From Fragum whitleyi (lineage: Eukaryota; Mollusca; Bivalvia; Cardiida; Cardiidae): DNA of 64,000 nt. The DNA lies in contig OX411555.1 of assembly GCA_948146395.1 (NCBI GenBank), forward strand, positions 59,520,187 to 59,584,186, in the 5' to 3' direction. Made by a program: the position numbers and the translations under genes. Below are positions 45,101 through 47,339 of the stretch, one piece after another (position 1 is the first letter of the stretch; the number at the start of each line of letters is the position of its first letter). The notes beneath the pieces were generated by a model. The model ran no database searches, had not been told where the DNA came from, and saw only the letters and a program-made list of their open reading frames with translations.

Positions 45101-46784
45101 TTACATGCCCTTGAGTTTGGCAAAATTGTATTTTTCGAATTTATTATTACTCCAATATCCATCAAATAGTTAATCAATTAGTCAGTTAGTCAATCATTTA
45201 CTTTCTTTTACTTTGGCCACATTACTGCTTTTAAATTTGTGTTTGCTCTAAAAACCCAAAATACCGGAATTTCTAGTCATAACTTTAATTTGCTATTGCA
45301 AGTAGTTCAAGCCTGCATGAGGAGCGACTCAAGCCATTCTAGTTAATGTTACATATTAGTTATGTGTTCAGTTCTGATAGCTTGTAAATAAGTATCAATT
45401 TTGAAAAATTCAGATTTCCTTCTGAGTGATGGTGACTCTCATTACCTTCTTTTTTTCAATATCTCTCTTTCAAATCTTGAGGTGTTTAAGCCAGTTTAAG
45501 CCTACTGGGCCTCTTGTTTTCACACCGCTAGTCTATGATCTTAAAATATATTCTCTTTCAGTTTTAATGTTATTTTATATCCCAAAAGGATACAAGTAAT
45601 GATTATTTGCATTTTGAAAAGATTGTCTTATGGAACTGAACTACTTTGTGGACAAGCATACTAAATTACCATCGGCTCCAAATTTTCCAATATAACCCTA
45701 TGTTGTGGGTACTCATTTAAAAGGTCCCAATCAGACAATCCTGAAATGAAATATATATATAGCACACGCTTTATTGCAGTATAATTTAAATATTTCCTTC
45801 TGAGAGCCAATTTTTCCAATTTATTTGTAGCTCTGAATGTGGCAAACTTAAAAAAGGTCAACATTACTCTGAGAAGAACATTGGGAGATTCCCTGTGTTA
45901 TCAGTATTACTGATCTATAGTGGCCGGAATGATTAATTGCTATCATGCTGTTAAACTCTCCAAGAATGCCATAATCACTGTTATGCTGATTAGGAGAACT
46001 GATTTTATCTCGGTGCTGTAAAAGCACCATTCTGACCACTTAAATGTTTGACTGATCTGTAAACAGATAAAAACGAGGCTGCGCCGAGTTTTTATCTGTT
46101 TTAGATGACGAGTTTAATAAATTCTGTATTTTGTGAGCACAAATTTTATATTCTGTTTATAATATGACTCGAATTTTATCGAAAAATCGTCAAAATTCTT
46201 GAAATTCAACGTTTCAATTTTCCGCGAAACTTATAACGCCGTTTAAAAACGACGTCACAAAACATTGATAATGACGTCATTTTCGCGGTCACAAATTAGC
46301 GTTGCTACTCGCTCTGATCTCATTTCATAGTTATTCCACTAGTGTAATAACACCCGTGTAATATCAAAAATATTCAACAGGGATATTTCACTTCGGCAAC
46401 GTAGGTCATATTATACCTCATGTTATGTTTTAAACGGGTCCCTGATTGATTATCTTTTAAAATACCAACCTGTATCCAGTTGTTCTTCTCTGAGAAAACA
46501 AACTGTGGACAAGTTTTAATGTTATCATTGTCGTTCATATTCAGCCGACATGACCTCATCTTGGACATCAGACTGATTGACACACAGCGCGGTATCTGTC
46601 GGCATTCTTCTACACACCTGATGTATGATGTATCATACATGAAACTGTCATTAAGTCCTCGTCTACATATGTCTGCCTCAAAGTTTTCTACTAGAGCAGA
46701 ACTTATTTCCAAAGAACCAGCATATTGTTTGAATAAGTTTCCTAAATACAGCCAAAGTAAAATTGCAATTCCAAACAAACACAT
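1..46784 (-). CDS. Split gene (18 exons seen, 3' end outside window): PAN-like, Cys-rich, Sushi and repeated ~150-aa domains
   Basis: This is a multi-exon gene read right to left. Exons (minus strand, in order): 46466-46784, 45670-45740, 41052-41145, 39805-39864, 37535-37702, 36911-37093, 36251-36385, 34022-34162, 32652-32765, 30637-30744, 27465-27679, 26471-26723, 8836-9024, 7800-7931, 4907-5047, 4518-4628, 645-752, 1-152. All introns begin GT and end AG, and all junctions are in phase: phase 1 everywhere except phase 0 between exons 2/3 and 11/12. The joined frame is open for 898 residues. From the N-terminus it has a hydrophobic leader, a PAN/Apple-like domain, a six-cysteine segment, one Sushi domain, then five tandem copies (the last incomplete) of a beta-rich ~150-aa domain. 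Exons 13-18 repeat exons 6-11, so a cassette was duplicated. It is inferred to be an extracellular recognition or adhesion protein; I cannot name it. The exact start, the 3' end and the use of the second exon-1 copy at 52.4 kb are not settled. Confidence 0.82.
405..534. repeat. Palindromic foldback element, copy 1
   Basis: A ~130-base inverted repeat with outer CTGCGTTCAG-type ends and the central arm CGCTTTGCACGT. It is diverged in the outer arms. It lies in the intron between exons 18 and 17. Confidence 0.7.
645..752 (-). CDS. Exon 17: repeat domain 5, middle third
   Basis: This 108-base exon (phase 1-1) encodes residues 812-847, with core YGGIIYGFDDQKIRIWIPS. It is a paralogue of exon 10 and has the same length. 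Acceptor TTTCACAG, donor G|GTAATT. Confidence 0.87.
1545..2225 (+). repeat. Tandem-cored repeat (TGACCTTGA units)
   Basis: About four loose units of roughly 120-150 bases carry ATGACCTTGA, CATCATGTGA and TGAAGGCT. The right end is CGAACAAACGGACAAACACA then CAATATGCCCCCGATC, an end type seen on many molluscan interspersed repeats. Confidence 0.65.
3113..3791. repeat. Palindromic foldback element, copy 2, split by a transposon
   Basis: The left arm (3113-3171) reads GCCCTGCGTTCAGAATGCC onward to CCCCGCTTT. The right arm (3719-3791) is the remaining half, ending CTAAATGCAGGGC. Between them sits the element at 3172-3713. Joined, the two halves match the complete copies at 8.4 and 22.4 kb. Confidence 0.75.
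3172..3713. mobile_element. 542-bp CpG-rich non-autonomous DNA transposon with TTTAA duplication
   Basis: The terminal inverted repeats are GCCTAGTTTACATTTG on the left and its near-complement CAAATGTAAACGAGGC on the right. TTTAA flanks both sides (3167-3171 and 3714-3718), consistent with a target-site duplication. The interior is unusually rich in CG and repeats short motifs such as GTGCGAT, CGTACGG and CCGTGCGG in both orientations. It has no credible gene; the small open frames here follow from the motif repetition. Confidence 0.75.
3884..4155 (+). mobile_element. tRNA-derived SINE (family A), plus strand
   Basis: The tRNA-like head has a degraded A box and the B box GAGTTTGATCCCC. The body shows the family landmarks GGGTTGATAATCGTAGACCT, GGAGGCTAGGAAAGGATG, ATACCAGGAATC and CCGCCGCGATAT, ending GCGGCGTAAAACC. 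It is more diverged than the 20.1 and 27.8 kb copies. Confidence 0.8.
4160..4360. repeat. Interspersed repeat (family T), partial
   Basis: GATTGCATGATAAATAGAAC and GACTGTGAGAAATTATCATA match the copies at 9.95 and 14.75 kb. It follows directly on a SINE. Confidence 0.55.
4518..4628 (-). CDS. Exon 16: repeat domain 5, first third
   Basis: This 111-base exon (phase 1-1) encodes residues 775-811: YPTFLEYNHGGG, PDMVNVR and WYSDSQG. It is a paralogue of exon 9. Acceptor CAACAG, donor G|GTAGGT. The 278-base intron separating it from exon 15 is the shortest in the gene. Confidence 0.87.
4907..5047 (-). CDS. Exon 15: repeat domain 4, last third
   Basis: This 141-base exon (phase 1-1) encodes residues 728-774 and is a paralogue of exon 8 with identical length and the core VKVRCWLPSNVPDPCFE. 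It ends in a serine run. The donor is A|GTATGT. Confidence 0.88.
6141..6196. repeat. Short hairpin repeat
   Basis: CCCTAGTCAGCCTGCGCTGT and its complement AGTCTGACTAGGG form a stem. A related sequence lies at 16,075-16,132. Confidence 0.55.
6271..7093. mobile_element. ~820-bp TIR element without a gene
   Basis: Left end ATACTCAAGAGAAATGAAAA and on through CGCACCACC. The right end (7064-7093) is its near-complement, giving about 29 bases of TIR. There is no open frame of note inside. It lies in the exon 14/15 intron. The target duplication is not evident. Confidence 0.6.
7638..7760 (+). repeat. ~120-bp repeat beside the donor of exon 14
   Basis: TTGGTATGACAAAT, ACATAGTCGTCTGCGATCAT and ACAGACGGGGACTTTAA match 37,389-37,505 in the same orientation. 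Confidence 0.65.
7800..7931 (-). CDS. Exon 14: repeat domain 4, middle third
   Basis: This 132-base exon (phase 1-1) encodes residues 684-727. It has an acidic run (DRDDDRRD), then GGVVFLYNINSVVVTVP and a histidine/glycine-rich turn. It is a paralogue of exon 7. The acceptor follows an A/T run ending AAG and the donor is G|GTGAGT. A short repeat also found beside exon 5 lies about 40 bases past the donor. Confidence 0.88.
8365..8495. repeat. Palindromic foldback element, copy 3
   Basis: An uninterrupted ~130-base copy. Arms GCCCTACGTTCAGCATGACA and its complement meet at the centre TTCGCACGTGCACTTG. Confidence 0.75.
8836..9024 (-). CDS. Exon 13: repeat domain 4, first third
   Basis: This 189-base exon (phase 1-1) encodes residues 621-683 and includes RLGYPDYESVWTLV, YFNHSFGQLPGL and DGPYKGYIFKATG. 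It is a close paralogue of exon 6, so it starts the second cassette. It is separated from exon 12 by a 17.4-kb intron made largely of repeats. Acceptor TTTCAG, donor G|GTAAG. Confidence 0.9.
9449..9500. repeat. Half copy of the palindromic foldback element
   Basis: Only one arm is present: GCCCTGCGTTCAGGATGGTA to CAGTTTGCAATTGG. It then passes into an unrelated TIR repeat. Confidence 0.6.
9505..9623. mobile_element. MITE (family M), right-end fragment
   Basis: GAATGGAGCGCTGAGCAAGG through TGTCAATTTCACGATGTTAC and the end CATGACCAGG. The left two thirds are missing. It lies between a half foldback element and a SINE. Confidence 0.55.
9641..9861 (-). mobile_element. tRNA-derived SINE (family A), minus strand, 5'-truncated
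   Basis: The tail (GGGTTTAACGCCGC on the plus strand) is at the left. The element stops just inside the B box at the right. Perfect 13-base target duplications TTATTTCAGGAGT lie at 9628-9640 and 9862-9874, so truncation occurred at insertion. Confidence 0.88.
9945..10345. repeat. Interspersed repeat (family T)
   Basis: It has CATGCAATGAAGCCTGTATT, AACATGATATCAGTCAG, GATTGCATGATAAATAGAAT and GGTCTCGGCTGCGAGAAATT. The inner piece around 10,145-10,235 is partly palindromic (ATAACATTGTTATTTTTAGA). Confidence 0.6.
10797..11203. mobile_element. ~400-bp MITE (family M), copy 1
   Basis: Left end CCAGATACAGATAAGAACAT and right end inverted, ending TCGCATTGACCAGATA, with ATCGTGAAA.TGAC next to each. 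It contains GAATGGAGCGCTGAGTGA and AGAATTAGCGATAT, which recur in the other copies. Confidence 0.7.
11233..11700. mobile_element. MITE (family M), copy 2, opposite orientation to copy 1
   Basis: It starts ATGAAATTGACATTCATCTC and ends TTCTTATCGTGTTTGATCA. It shares AAATCGTTCACTCAGCG, GTAAGCGTCTGATTGGT and AACTCACTCATCATAC with the other copies. It lies directly after copy 1 in reverse orientation, so the pair itself is an inverted repeat. Confidence 0.7.
11731..11893. repeat. Large near-perfect hairpin with ~66-base arms
   Basis: The left arm runs GAGTGTCTTTTTCACTGCGT to GCCTTAGCACATGGC. The right arm is its complement, ending CAGTGAAAAAGACACTCGCC. The loop holds a second hairpin, AACGCCCGTAGGGCGTT. 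The arm identity is high enough to imply a young or corrected foldback element. Confidence 0.85.
11894..13905. other. Intron 12 stretch, no feature seen
   Basis: AT-rich and free of convincing frames. CAAGGTCACGGTCATATTTT around 13.4 kb resembles a fragment of the TGACCTTGA tandem repeat class. Confidence 0.6.
13906..14044. repeat. Near-perfect hairpin with ~60-base arms
   Basis: The arms AATCGTTTGTTTTACGAGTA and CGATTTATATTCATT-type sequence are mirrored around a centre at about 13,975. AACAACAAAAGCTAT lies on each side of the loop. Confidence 0.8.
14750..15075. repeat. Interspersed repeat (family T) with a strong hairpin
   Basis: Same order of motifs as the 9.95-kb copy. At 14,957-15,020 GTCTCGGCTGTGAGAAATTA and its complement form a ~25-base stem with a short GACGAGGC-type loop. 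The element is in the exon 12/13 intron. Confidence 0.65.
15545..15612. repeat. Hairpin repeat fragment
   Basis: AGATTAGACTGCACACATGT with GGCTGATCTTAGTCTATGCT resembles the hairpin at 20.39-20.44 kb. Confidence 0.45.
15890..15990 (-). mobile_element. tRNA-like SINE head fragment
   Basis: Minus strand: CTGGTGGTAAGACACAGGAC and GGTTGAAATCCCGC, in tRNA-like order. The acceptor stem does not pair, so it is not a tRNA gene. Confidence 0.45.
16075..16132. repeat. Short hairpin repeat, related to the 6.15-kb copy
   Basis: GTGTCGACCCAGTCAGACTG and GACTTTGGGCGACAC are inverted around GTACTGCCC. Confidence 0.5.
16650..17089. mobile_element. MITE (family M), copy 3
   Basis: Left GTCGTGAAATTGACACTCAC, right CATCGTGATGTCATTGGCCA. 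It holds an (ATTC)n microsatellite at 16,721-16,759, at the position where the other copies have a single TTCATTCA. Confidence 0.7.
16721..16759. repeat. (ATTC)n microsatellite
   Basis: Nearly ten perfect four-base units inside a family M MITE. Confidence 0.95.
17090..19560. other. Intron 12 stretch, low complexity, no gene
   Basis: A small direct repeat ATTACATAAAACCAAAAG occurs twice near 17.76-17.81 kb, and the poly-C run is at 19.09 kb. Small frames (for example 18,241-18,519) lack any family signature. Confidence 0.6.
19091..19108 (+). repeat. Poly-C run
   Basis: Eighteen cytosines in a row; the length may be unreliable in the assembly. Confidence 0.9.
19565..19622. repeat. Short hairpin repeat
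   Basis: ACCAAGGTTTCCAAATG is mirrored by CATTAGGAAACCTCGGTTAA. A relative lies at 36,495-36,560. Confidence 0.5.
19945..20485. mobile_element. Foldback/TIR element interrupted by a SINE
   Basis: GCCTGTGCGTGACATTTCCA at the left (about 19,951) is inverted at the right (about 20,439-20,480), followed inward by CAACAATTTCATGTG in both. The right half also contains the mollusc-type hairpin CAGATCAGACTGTGCGGCTG. The SINE at 20,090-20,368 sits inside with a 13-base duplication. Confidence 0.7.
20090..20368 (+). mobile_element. tRNA-derived SINE (family A), full length
   Basis: The head is TAGCGCAGTTGGTTAGGC (A box) and GGGTTCGATCCCC (B box). Then come the common body and the tail GCGGCGTTAAACCCG. 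It is flanked by 13-base duplications TCTTTTTCATGCA at 20,077-20,089 and 20,369-20,381. It interrupts a larger inverted-repeat element (19,945-20,485). It is a transposon, not a functional tRNA gene. Confidence 0.9.
20690..21060. mobile_element. MITE (family M), copy 4
   Basis: GAGTGTGATGAGTGCGTTTT, AATATCGCTAATATTTATTA and GAATGGAGCGCTGAGTGAGC follow in family order, and it ends GCTGTCAATTTCATAAAGAT. Confidence 0.65.
21061..22329. other. Intron 12 stretch, nothing recognised
   Basis: No exon with repeat-domain motifs, and no clear repeat structure. Confidence 0.55.
22330..22449. repeat. Palindromic foldback element, copy 4
   Basis: The arms are inverted around GCACGTACCCTTGCTTGC. The right end is CCATCCTGAACGCAGGGC. 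Confidence 0.75.
22450..24150. other. Intron 12 stretch, nothing firm
   Basis: A weak tRNA-like box (minus strand GGGAGTTCGATTCTTCCC, near 23,665-23,690) is probably a decayed SINE. No exon was seen. Confidence 0.5.
24175..24266. repeat. Foldback centred on an (AT)n run
   Basis: CTTTCCTTTCGTTTATTTCA at the left is inverted at the right (GAAAAAAACGAAATTCAGAG), with AAAGATTAAATA next to each arm and an (AT)n loop. A second (AT)n run lies at 24,154-24,174. Confidence 0.65.
24430..24680 (+). mobile_element. tRNA-derived SINE (family A), old copy
   Basis: Degenerate, but with GGGTTGATAATCG, TGGCTGGAG, CGGCCGCGATATG and GGCGTTAAACTC in order. The promoter boxes are badly decayed. Confidence 0.65.
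24728..24836. repeat. Palindromic foldback element, copy 5 (short centre)
   Basis: The same arms meet at CCGCTTTGCATGCCAAAGCGG, with the ~12-base centre of the other copies removed. Confidence 0.7.
25290..25648 (+). repeat. Two direct copies of a ~140-base unit, period ~216
   Basis: AAACTTGGGGTAAATG, CAATTATAATACAAAGAA, CTCAAAATTGATACTGCAAT and CGAGCTCT occur in the same order at 25.29-25.43 and 25.51-25.65 kb. A T-rich run separates them. An open frame over the second copy (25,565-25,984) is not supported as a gene. Confidence 0.7.
26471..26723 (-). CDS. Exon 12: bulk of repeat domain 3
   Basis: This 253-base exon (phase 0 in, phase 1 out) encodes residues 537-620. It starts VRASDGPNAGYIFNGIDS, continues with the core GGLIYCYNLEKVKLRWPS, and ends at LIKLWKFG. 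In one exon it carries the strands that other copies spread over two or three exons (compare DGPYEGFIFKATG of exon 6 and GVVYIYNEESV of exon 7). It has no partner in the second cassette within the window, and its partner should lie just left of position 1. Confidence 0.88.
27219..27362. repeat. (CATA)n microsatellite
   Basis: About 140 bases of four-base repeat, nearly perfect, with a few CACA variants at the right. It lies in the exon 11/12 intron. Open frames over it are artefacts of the repeat. Confidence 0.97.
27465..27679 (-). CDS. Exon 11: end of repeat domain 2 and start of domain 3
   Basis: This 215-base exon enters in phase 1 and leaves in phase 0. The first part reads HHIFNAIDGWGL and IDVRAWC, closing domain 2. 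The second part, from about PYEVTYPRYPGMTLMHLFAH, opens domain 3. Its first part matches exon 18 at the window edge (YIFTAVDGWGL, IDVRVWC). The donor ACA|GTAAGT is strong. So unlike the other domains, the 2/3 domain border lies inside an exon. Confidence 0.88.
27751..28035 (+). mobile_element. tRNA-derived SINE (family A), full length, best preserved
   Basis: The A box is TAGCGCAGTTGGTAGCGC and the B box GGGTTCGATCCCC; the 75-base head folds as a tRNA. The body and the tail GCGGCGTAAAACCCC follow. Perfect 11-base duplications TTCACATTAAT lie at 27,740-27,750 and 28,036-28,046. It sits just upstream of exon 11 within the intron, about 70 bases from the acceptor. Confidence 0.92.
28084..28586. 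mobile_element. TIR element (family E), copy 1, with SINE inserted
   Basis: It starts GACGTAACTAGGATTTTGAA and ends with GGTAGTTACGTCCC inverted. AAATTTATACGCACTCAGAA and ATATGTGGACTGT match copy 2 at 34.27 kb. A family B SINE splits it. Confidence 0.65.
28190..28425 (-). mobile_element. tRNA-derived SINE (family B)
   Basis: On the minus strand the head reads GTGGTCTAGAGGTAGAGCG (A box) and GAACTCGATTCCCGG (B box), followed by a body unlike family A. It is inserted inside a TIR element: the related copy at 34.27-34.54 kb lacks this segment. Confidence 0.75.
29000..30115 (-). repeat. Tandem-cored repeat with ~145-bp units
   Basis: Units carry AAGGGCAGATAATTCAAG, TTATGCACAACTAGACATCA and GATAGTTTAGGAGGAGTTG. 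The last two units are almost identical, while the leftward ones are older. The ends are GCGCATATACGCCCGATTGG at the left and ACGACCCTTCGGGCGTAT at the right, inverted to each other, so the array sits inside a TIR-like frame. Confidence 0.7.
30150..30612 (-). mobile_element. TIR element (family H) with internal hairpin, uninterrupted copy
   Basis: Both ends carry inverted versions of TCGGAACACCACTCGGC-type sequence (left ATCGGAACATCCCTCGGCCA, right GCAGAGTGGTGTTCCGAATG). Inside is a hairpin, AAATAACGGCTGAAAAATC with its complement around 30,370. It matches 47.33-48.9 and 53.27-55.26 kb in reverse, minus their inserts. Confidence 0.75.
30637..30744 (-). CDS. Exon 10: repeat domain 2, middle third
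   Basis: This 108-base exon (phase 1-1) encodes residues 429-464, with core GGFIYGYNEENVRIWIYS. It matches exon 17 in both length and core (GGIIYGF, IRIWIPS). The donor is G|GTAAGT. A transposon-like repeat ends about 25 bases downstream of the donor. Confidence 0.9.
30803..32640. other. Intron 9 stretch, nothing recognised
   Basis: No repeat-domain motif, no TIR pair seen by eye, and no coding signature. It lies between exons 9 and 10. Confidence 0.5.
32652..32765 (-). CDS. Exon 9: repeat domain 2, first third
   Basis: This 114-base exon (phase 1-1) encodes residues 391-428: YPTYFEVPFNTRFEPEMVSV, then a strand ending WYSDGQG. It pairs with exon 16 (YPTFLEY, PDMVNVR, WYSDSQG). The wording resembles the pattern YF...P.MV.V seen in exon 6, so it is the start of another copy of the same domain. 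The F-x-P-x-M-V strand also recalls H-type lectin jelly rolls, but that is only a loose likeness. Confidence 0.88.
34022..34162 (-). CDS. Exon 8: repeat domain 1, last third
   Basis: This 141-base exon (phase 1-1) encodes residues 344-390. The core VMVRCWLTENMPEPCFE holds two cysteines. Exon 15 has the same length and the matching core VKVRCWLPSNVPDPCFE. The donor is A|GTAACT. The cysteine pair conserved in both copies may form a disulfide closing the domain (inference). Confidence 0.88.
34272..34537. mobile_element. TIR element (family E), copy 2, without the SINE
   Basis: It starts GGCGTAACTCGTAACTAGAA and ends ACGGTAGTAACGCCC. It provides the empty-site comparison for copy 1. It lies just upstream of exon 8 in the intron. 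Confidence 0.65.
34540..36160. other. Intron 7 stretch, nothing recognised
   Basis: AT-rich, with a C-rich patch at about 35,185-35,207. No exon or clear repeat. Confidence 0.5.
36251..36385 (-). CDS. Exon 7: repeat domain 1, middle third
   Basis: This 135-base exon (phase 1-1) encodes residues 299-343. An acidic stretch (NGERDDDAR) is followed by the core strand GVVYIYNEESVAVTVPS. It matches exon 14 (DRDDD, GGVVFLYN, VVVTVP) and more distantly exons 10, 12 and 17. The acceptor is TTTTACAG and the donor G|GTAAGG. Confidence 0.9.
36495..36560. repeat. Short hairpin repeat, relative of the 19.57-kb copy
   Basis: TTTTACAGTGTTAACCGTGG and TTCATTAGGAAACATCTGTT are inverted, sharing the AACCGTGGTTTCC-type arm. 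Confidence 0.5.
36911..37093 (-). CDS. Exon 6: repeat domain 1, first third
   Basis: This 183-base exon (phase 1-1) encodes residues 238-298. It includes LGYPDYASEWSL, then YFNHNLGEVPGLVEVLV and DGPYEGFIFKATG. It is closely similar to exon 13, which shares LGYPDY, YFNH, PGL-EVLV, DGPY and GYIFKATG. The donor is ACAG|GTAAAT. No named family recognised; the alternating hydrophobic pattern suggests beta strands. Confidence 0.9.
37389..37505 (+). repeat. ~120-bp repeat beside the donor of exon 5
   Basis: Counterpart of 7,638-7,760. It ends about 30 bases from the exon 5 donor, while the other copy ends about 40 bases from the exon 14 donor. Confidence 0.65.
37535..37702 (-). CDS. Exon 5: Sushi/CCP domain
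   Basis: This 168-base symmetric phase 1-1 exon encodes residues 182-237 as one complete Sushi (complement control protein) domain. Four cysteines fall in the usual order: first near ECTRIQSIENG, second in AFLCNY, third in PSLTCQ, last in VPTCE. The invariant tryptophan is in GMWNG. Single-exon, phase 1-1 Sushi domains are the norm in animals. Sushi domains mediate protein-protein contacts in complement, adhesion and receptor proteins. The donor is AAC|GTAGGT. Confidence 0.9.
37745..38635 (-). mobile_element. GAGCAC-type element with ~125-bp tandem core, minus orientation
   Basis: About six direct units carry GTGATATGGCA, GATCCTTCCCATTTTC, CCTGACAAACATTCTGACCA and TTTGTGGC. The right end is GACGGACGCCGGTCATTGAT and GAGCACTTCGTGCTCAGG, i.e. 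the start of the 47.69-kb type element inverted. The core differs in sequence from that copy. It lies just upstream of exon 5. Confidence 0.78.
39805..39864 (-). CDS. Exon 4: end of the Cys-rich segment
   Basis: This 60-base exon uses an acceptor after CCCAG and the donor G|GTAGGT, phase 1 in and out. It reads DCEMTRCSWDRSEGNGIRME and adds two cysteines to exon 3, making six. A second AG five bases upstream would give a phase mismatch, so I rejected it. The exon is very short, so support is moderate. Confidence 0.6.
40300..40930 (+). repeat. Inverted-repeat partner A, ending in a GTGAACGAAGTTCGTTCACC palindrome
   Basis: About 630 bases match 58,930-59,520 in reverse orientation, from the ACACGTGTCGAATAATTC end to the palindrome at about 40,904-40,923. 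A further piece at 38,655-38,760 matches 59,640-59,765, also inverted and in colinear order. The two pieces flank exon 4 of the main gene. Confidence 0.75.
41052..41145 (-). CDS. Exon 3: first part of a Cys-rich (follistatin/EGF-like) segment
   Basis: This 94-base exon has acceptor TTTACAG and donor G|GTATGT, phase 0 in and phase 1 out. It encodes residues 131-161 with four cysteines in the pattern C-x4-C-x5-C-x10-C. That pattern resembles the N-terminal part of follistatin/Kazal-type or EGF-like modules. The exon completes its fold only when joined to exon 4. Confidence 0.72.
41150..42070. other. Intron 2 stretch
   Basis: GGCGATTTATTCTACGGGTT at 41.31 kb recurs at 51.85 kb, so a short repeat is shared with the spacer between the duplication blocks. 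Nothing else recognised. Confidence 0.5.
42077..44873. mobile_element. Foldback element pair with ~165-bp tandem units (AGCTCCACT ends)
   Basis: There are three long arms. The first direct arm begins AGCTCCACTAGCCGACGGCC (42,077) and the second direct arm AGCTCCACTGGCCGAAGGTC (43,150). The inverted arm ends GCCTTTGGCGAGTGGAGCT (44,873). Each arm has about 130 bases of end sequence rich in CGTCCG, then several ~165-base units with GGTCATTTCTCT, ATAGTGGAAACT, GATGGATACCAACCAAATTT and GACCCTTTATCAGTC. The second and third arms fold around a centre near 44,060. Confidence 0.8.
44880..45660. other. Intron 2 stretch with fragments of GAGCAC-type element ends
   Basis: AAGGACCATCAAGGTCCTCT at about 45.08 kb and TACTGGGCCTCTTGTTTT at about 45.51 kb look like right-end remnants of that element class. 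No exon. Confidence 0.45.
45670..45740 (-). CDS. Exon 2: short linker
   Basis: This 71-base exon encodes residues 107-130, starting GLSDWDLLNEYPQHR. The acceptor is TTTCAG and the donor ATG|GTAATT. It enters in phase 1 and leaves in phase 0, which is the only combination that joins exon 1 to exon 3. It has no recognisable domain, and its support comes from the splice sites and phase fit. This is the weakest exon of the model. Confidence 0.55.
46062..46103. repeat. Short hairpin near the edge of duplication block 1
   Basis: AAACAGATAAAAACGAGGCT and its complement form a perfect stem; the loop is GCGC-like. Confidence 0.6.
46466..46784 (-). CDS. Exon 1: signal/anchor segment plus PAN/Apple-like domain
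   Basis: The exon encodes residues 1-106 plus one base. Residues 3-18 are strongly hydrophobic and are followed by a short polar stretch, so this is a signal peptide or a type II anchor. Residues 40-92 hold six cysteines (40, 57, 61, 67, 79, 92). The C-x3-C-x5-C spacing and the following hydrophobic strand are typical of PAN/Apple domains, which bind proteins or glycans outside the cell. The start methionine is the first after an in-frame TAA a few codons upstream. The donor is G|GTATTT, leaving phase 1. A near-identical copy lies at 52,403-52,748. A noncoding first exon upstream is possible. Confidence 0.8.
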
Positions 46785-47339
46785 TATATTCCAGATTTCA
46801 ATATGTTATTTATTCAATGCATTTGAGTAATTTCTTCATCCAACCGATGTTTCATTTTTTTAAAACGTTGAACACTGAATAACTCATTTTGAGCCCCAAC
46901 AAAATATAACGGCAATAACGCTGTTAAATATCTTTGCAATCTTTTTCATGTCCTCTTTAGGCGAATCAATTAGGTTTGAGCACTTACAGAATAATATTCA
47001 GTGTTTGTTTAACTTAACACACATTCTTGTCTTTTGCCACCTCATGCAGGCTAAATAATAACTAAAATACAGAAAATAGACACTTCCGTGCTTGCCTTGT
47101 TTTGTACGTAAACTTATTTTTTTAAACAAAAGGCATATGCGATTTCAAAAGGATTGCTAAAGTAATGCACGTGTAGAGTTCGATTAATTATTTATCGTAG
47201 CTAAAAGGAATTGTTTAATCTTTTAAGACTTCAAAACAGATAAACAGTCTGATTACTTATCTCTTTTAAATCATGTATCGTGTAATGAGATTCTCACGTT
47301 ATTGTTTCAATTAGCGAAACGCTTACTCCTCCACGTGAC

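Noticed and set aside
45848..46039. Minus-strand 63-aa frame between exons 1 and 2
   Set aside because: No acceptor and donor pair fits the phase 1 chain, and it has no counterpart elsewhere.
46480..46830. Plus-strand open frame over exon 1, also in the copy at 52.4 kb
   Set aside because: It is the antisense shadow of exon 1, conserved only because exon 1 is; the minus frame has the signal segment, the cysteine pattern and the splice site.
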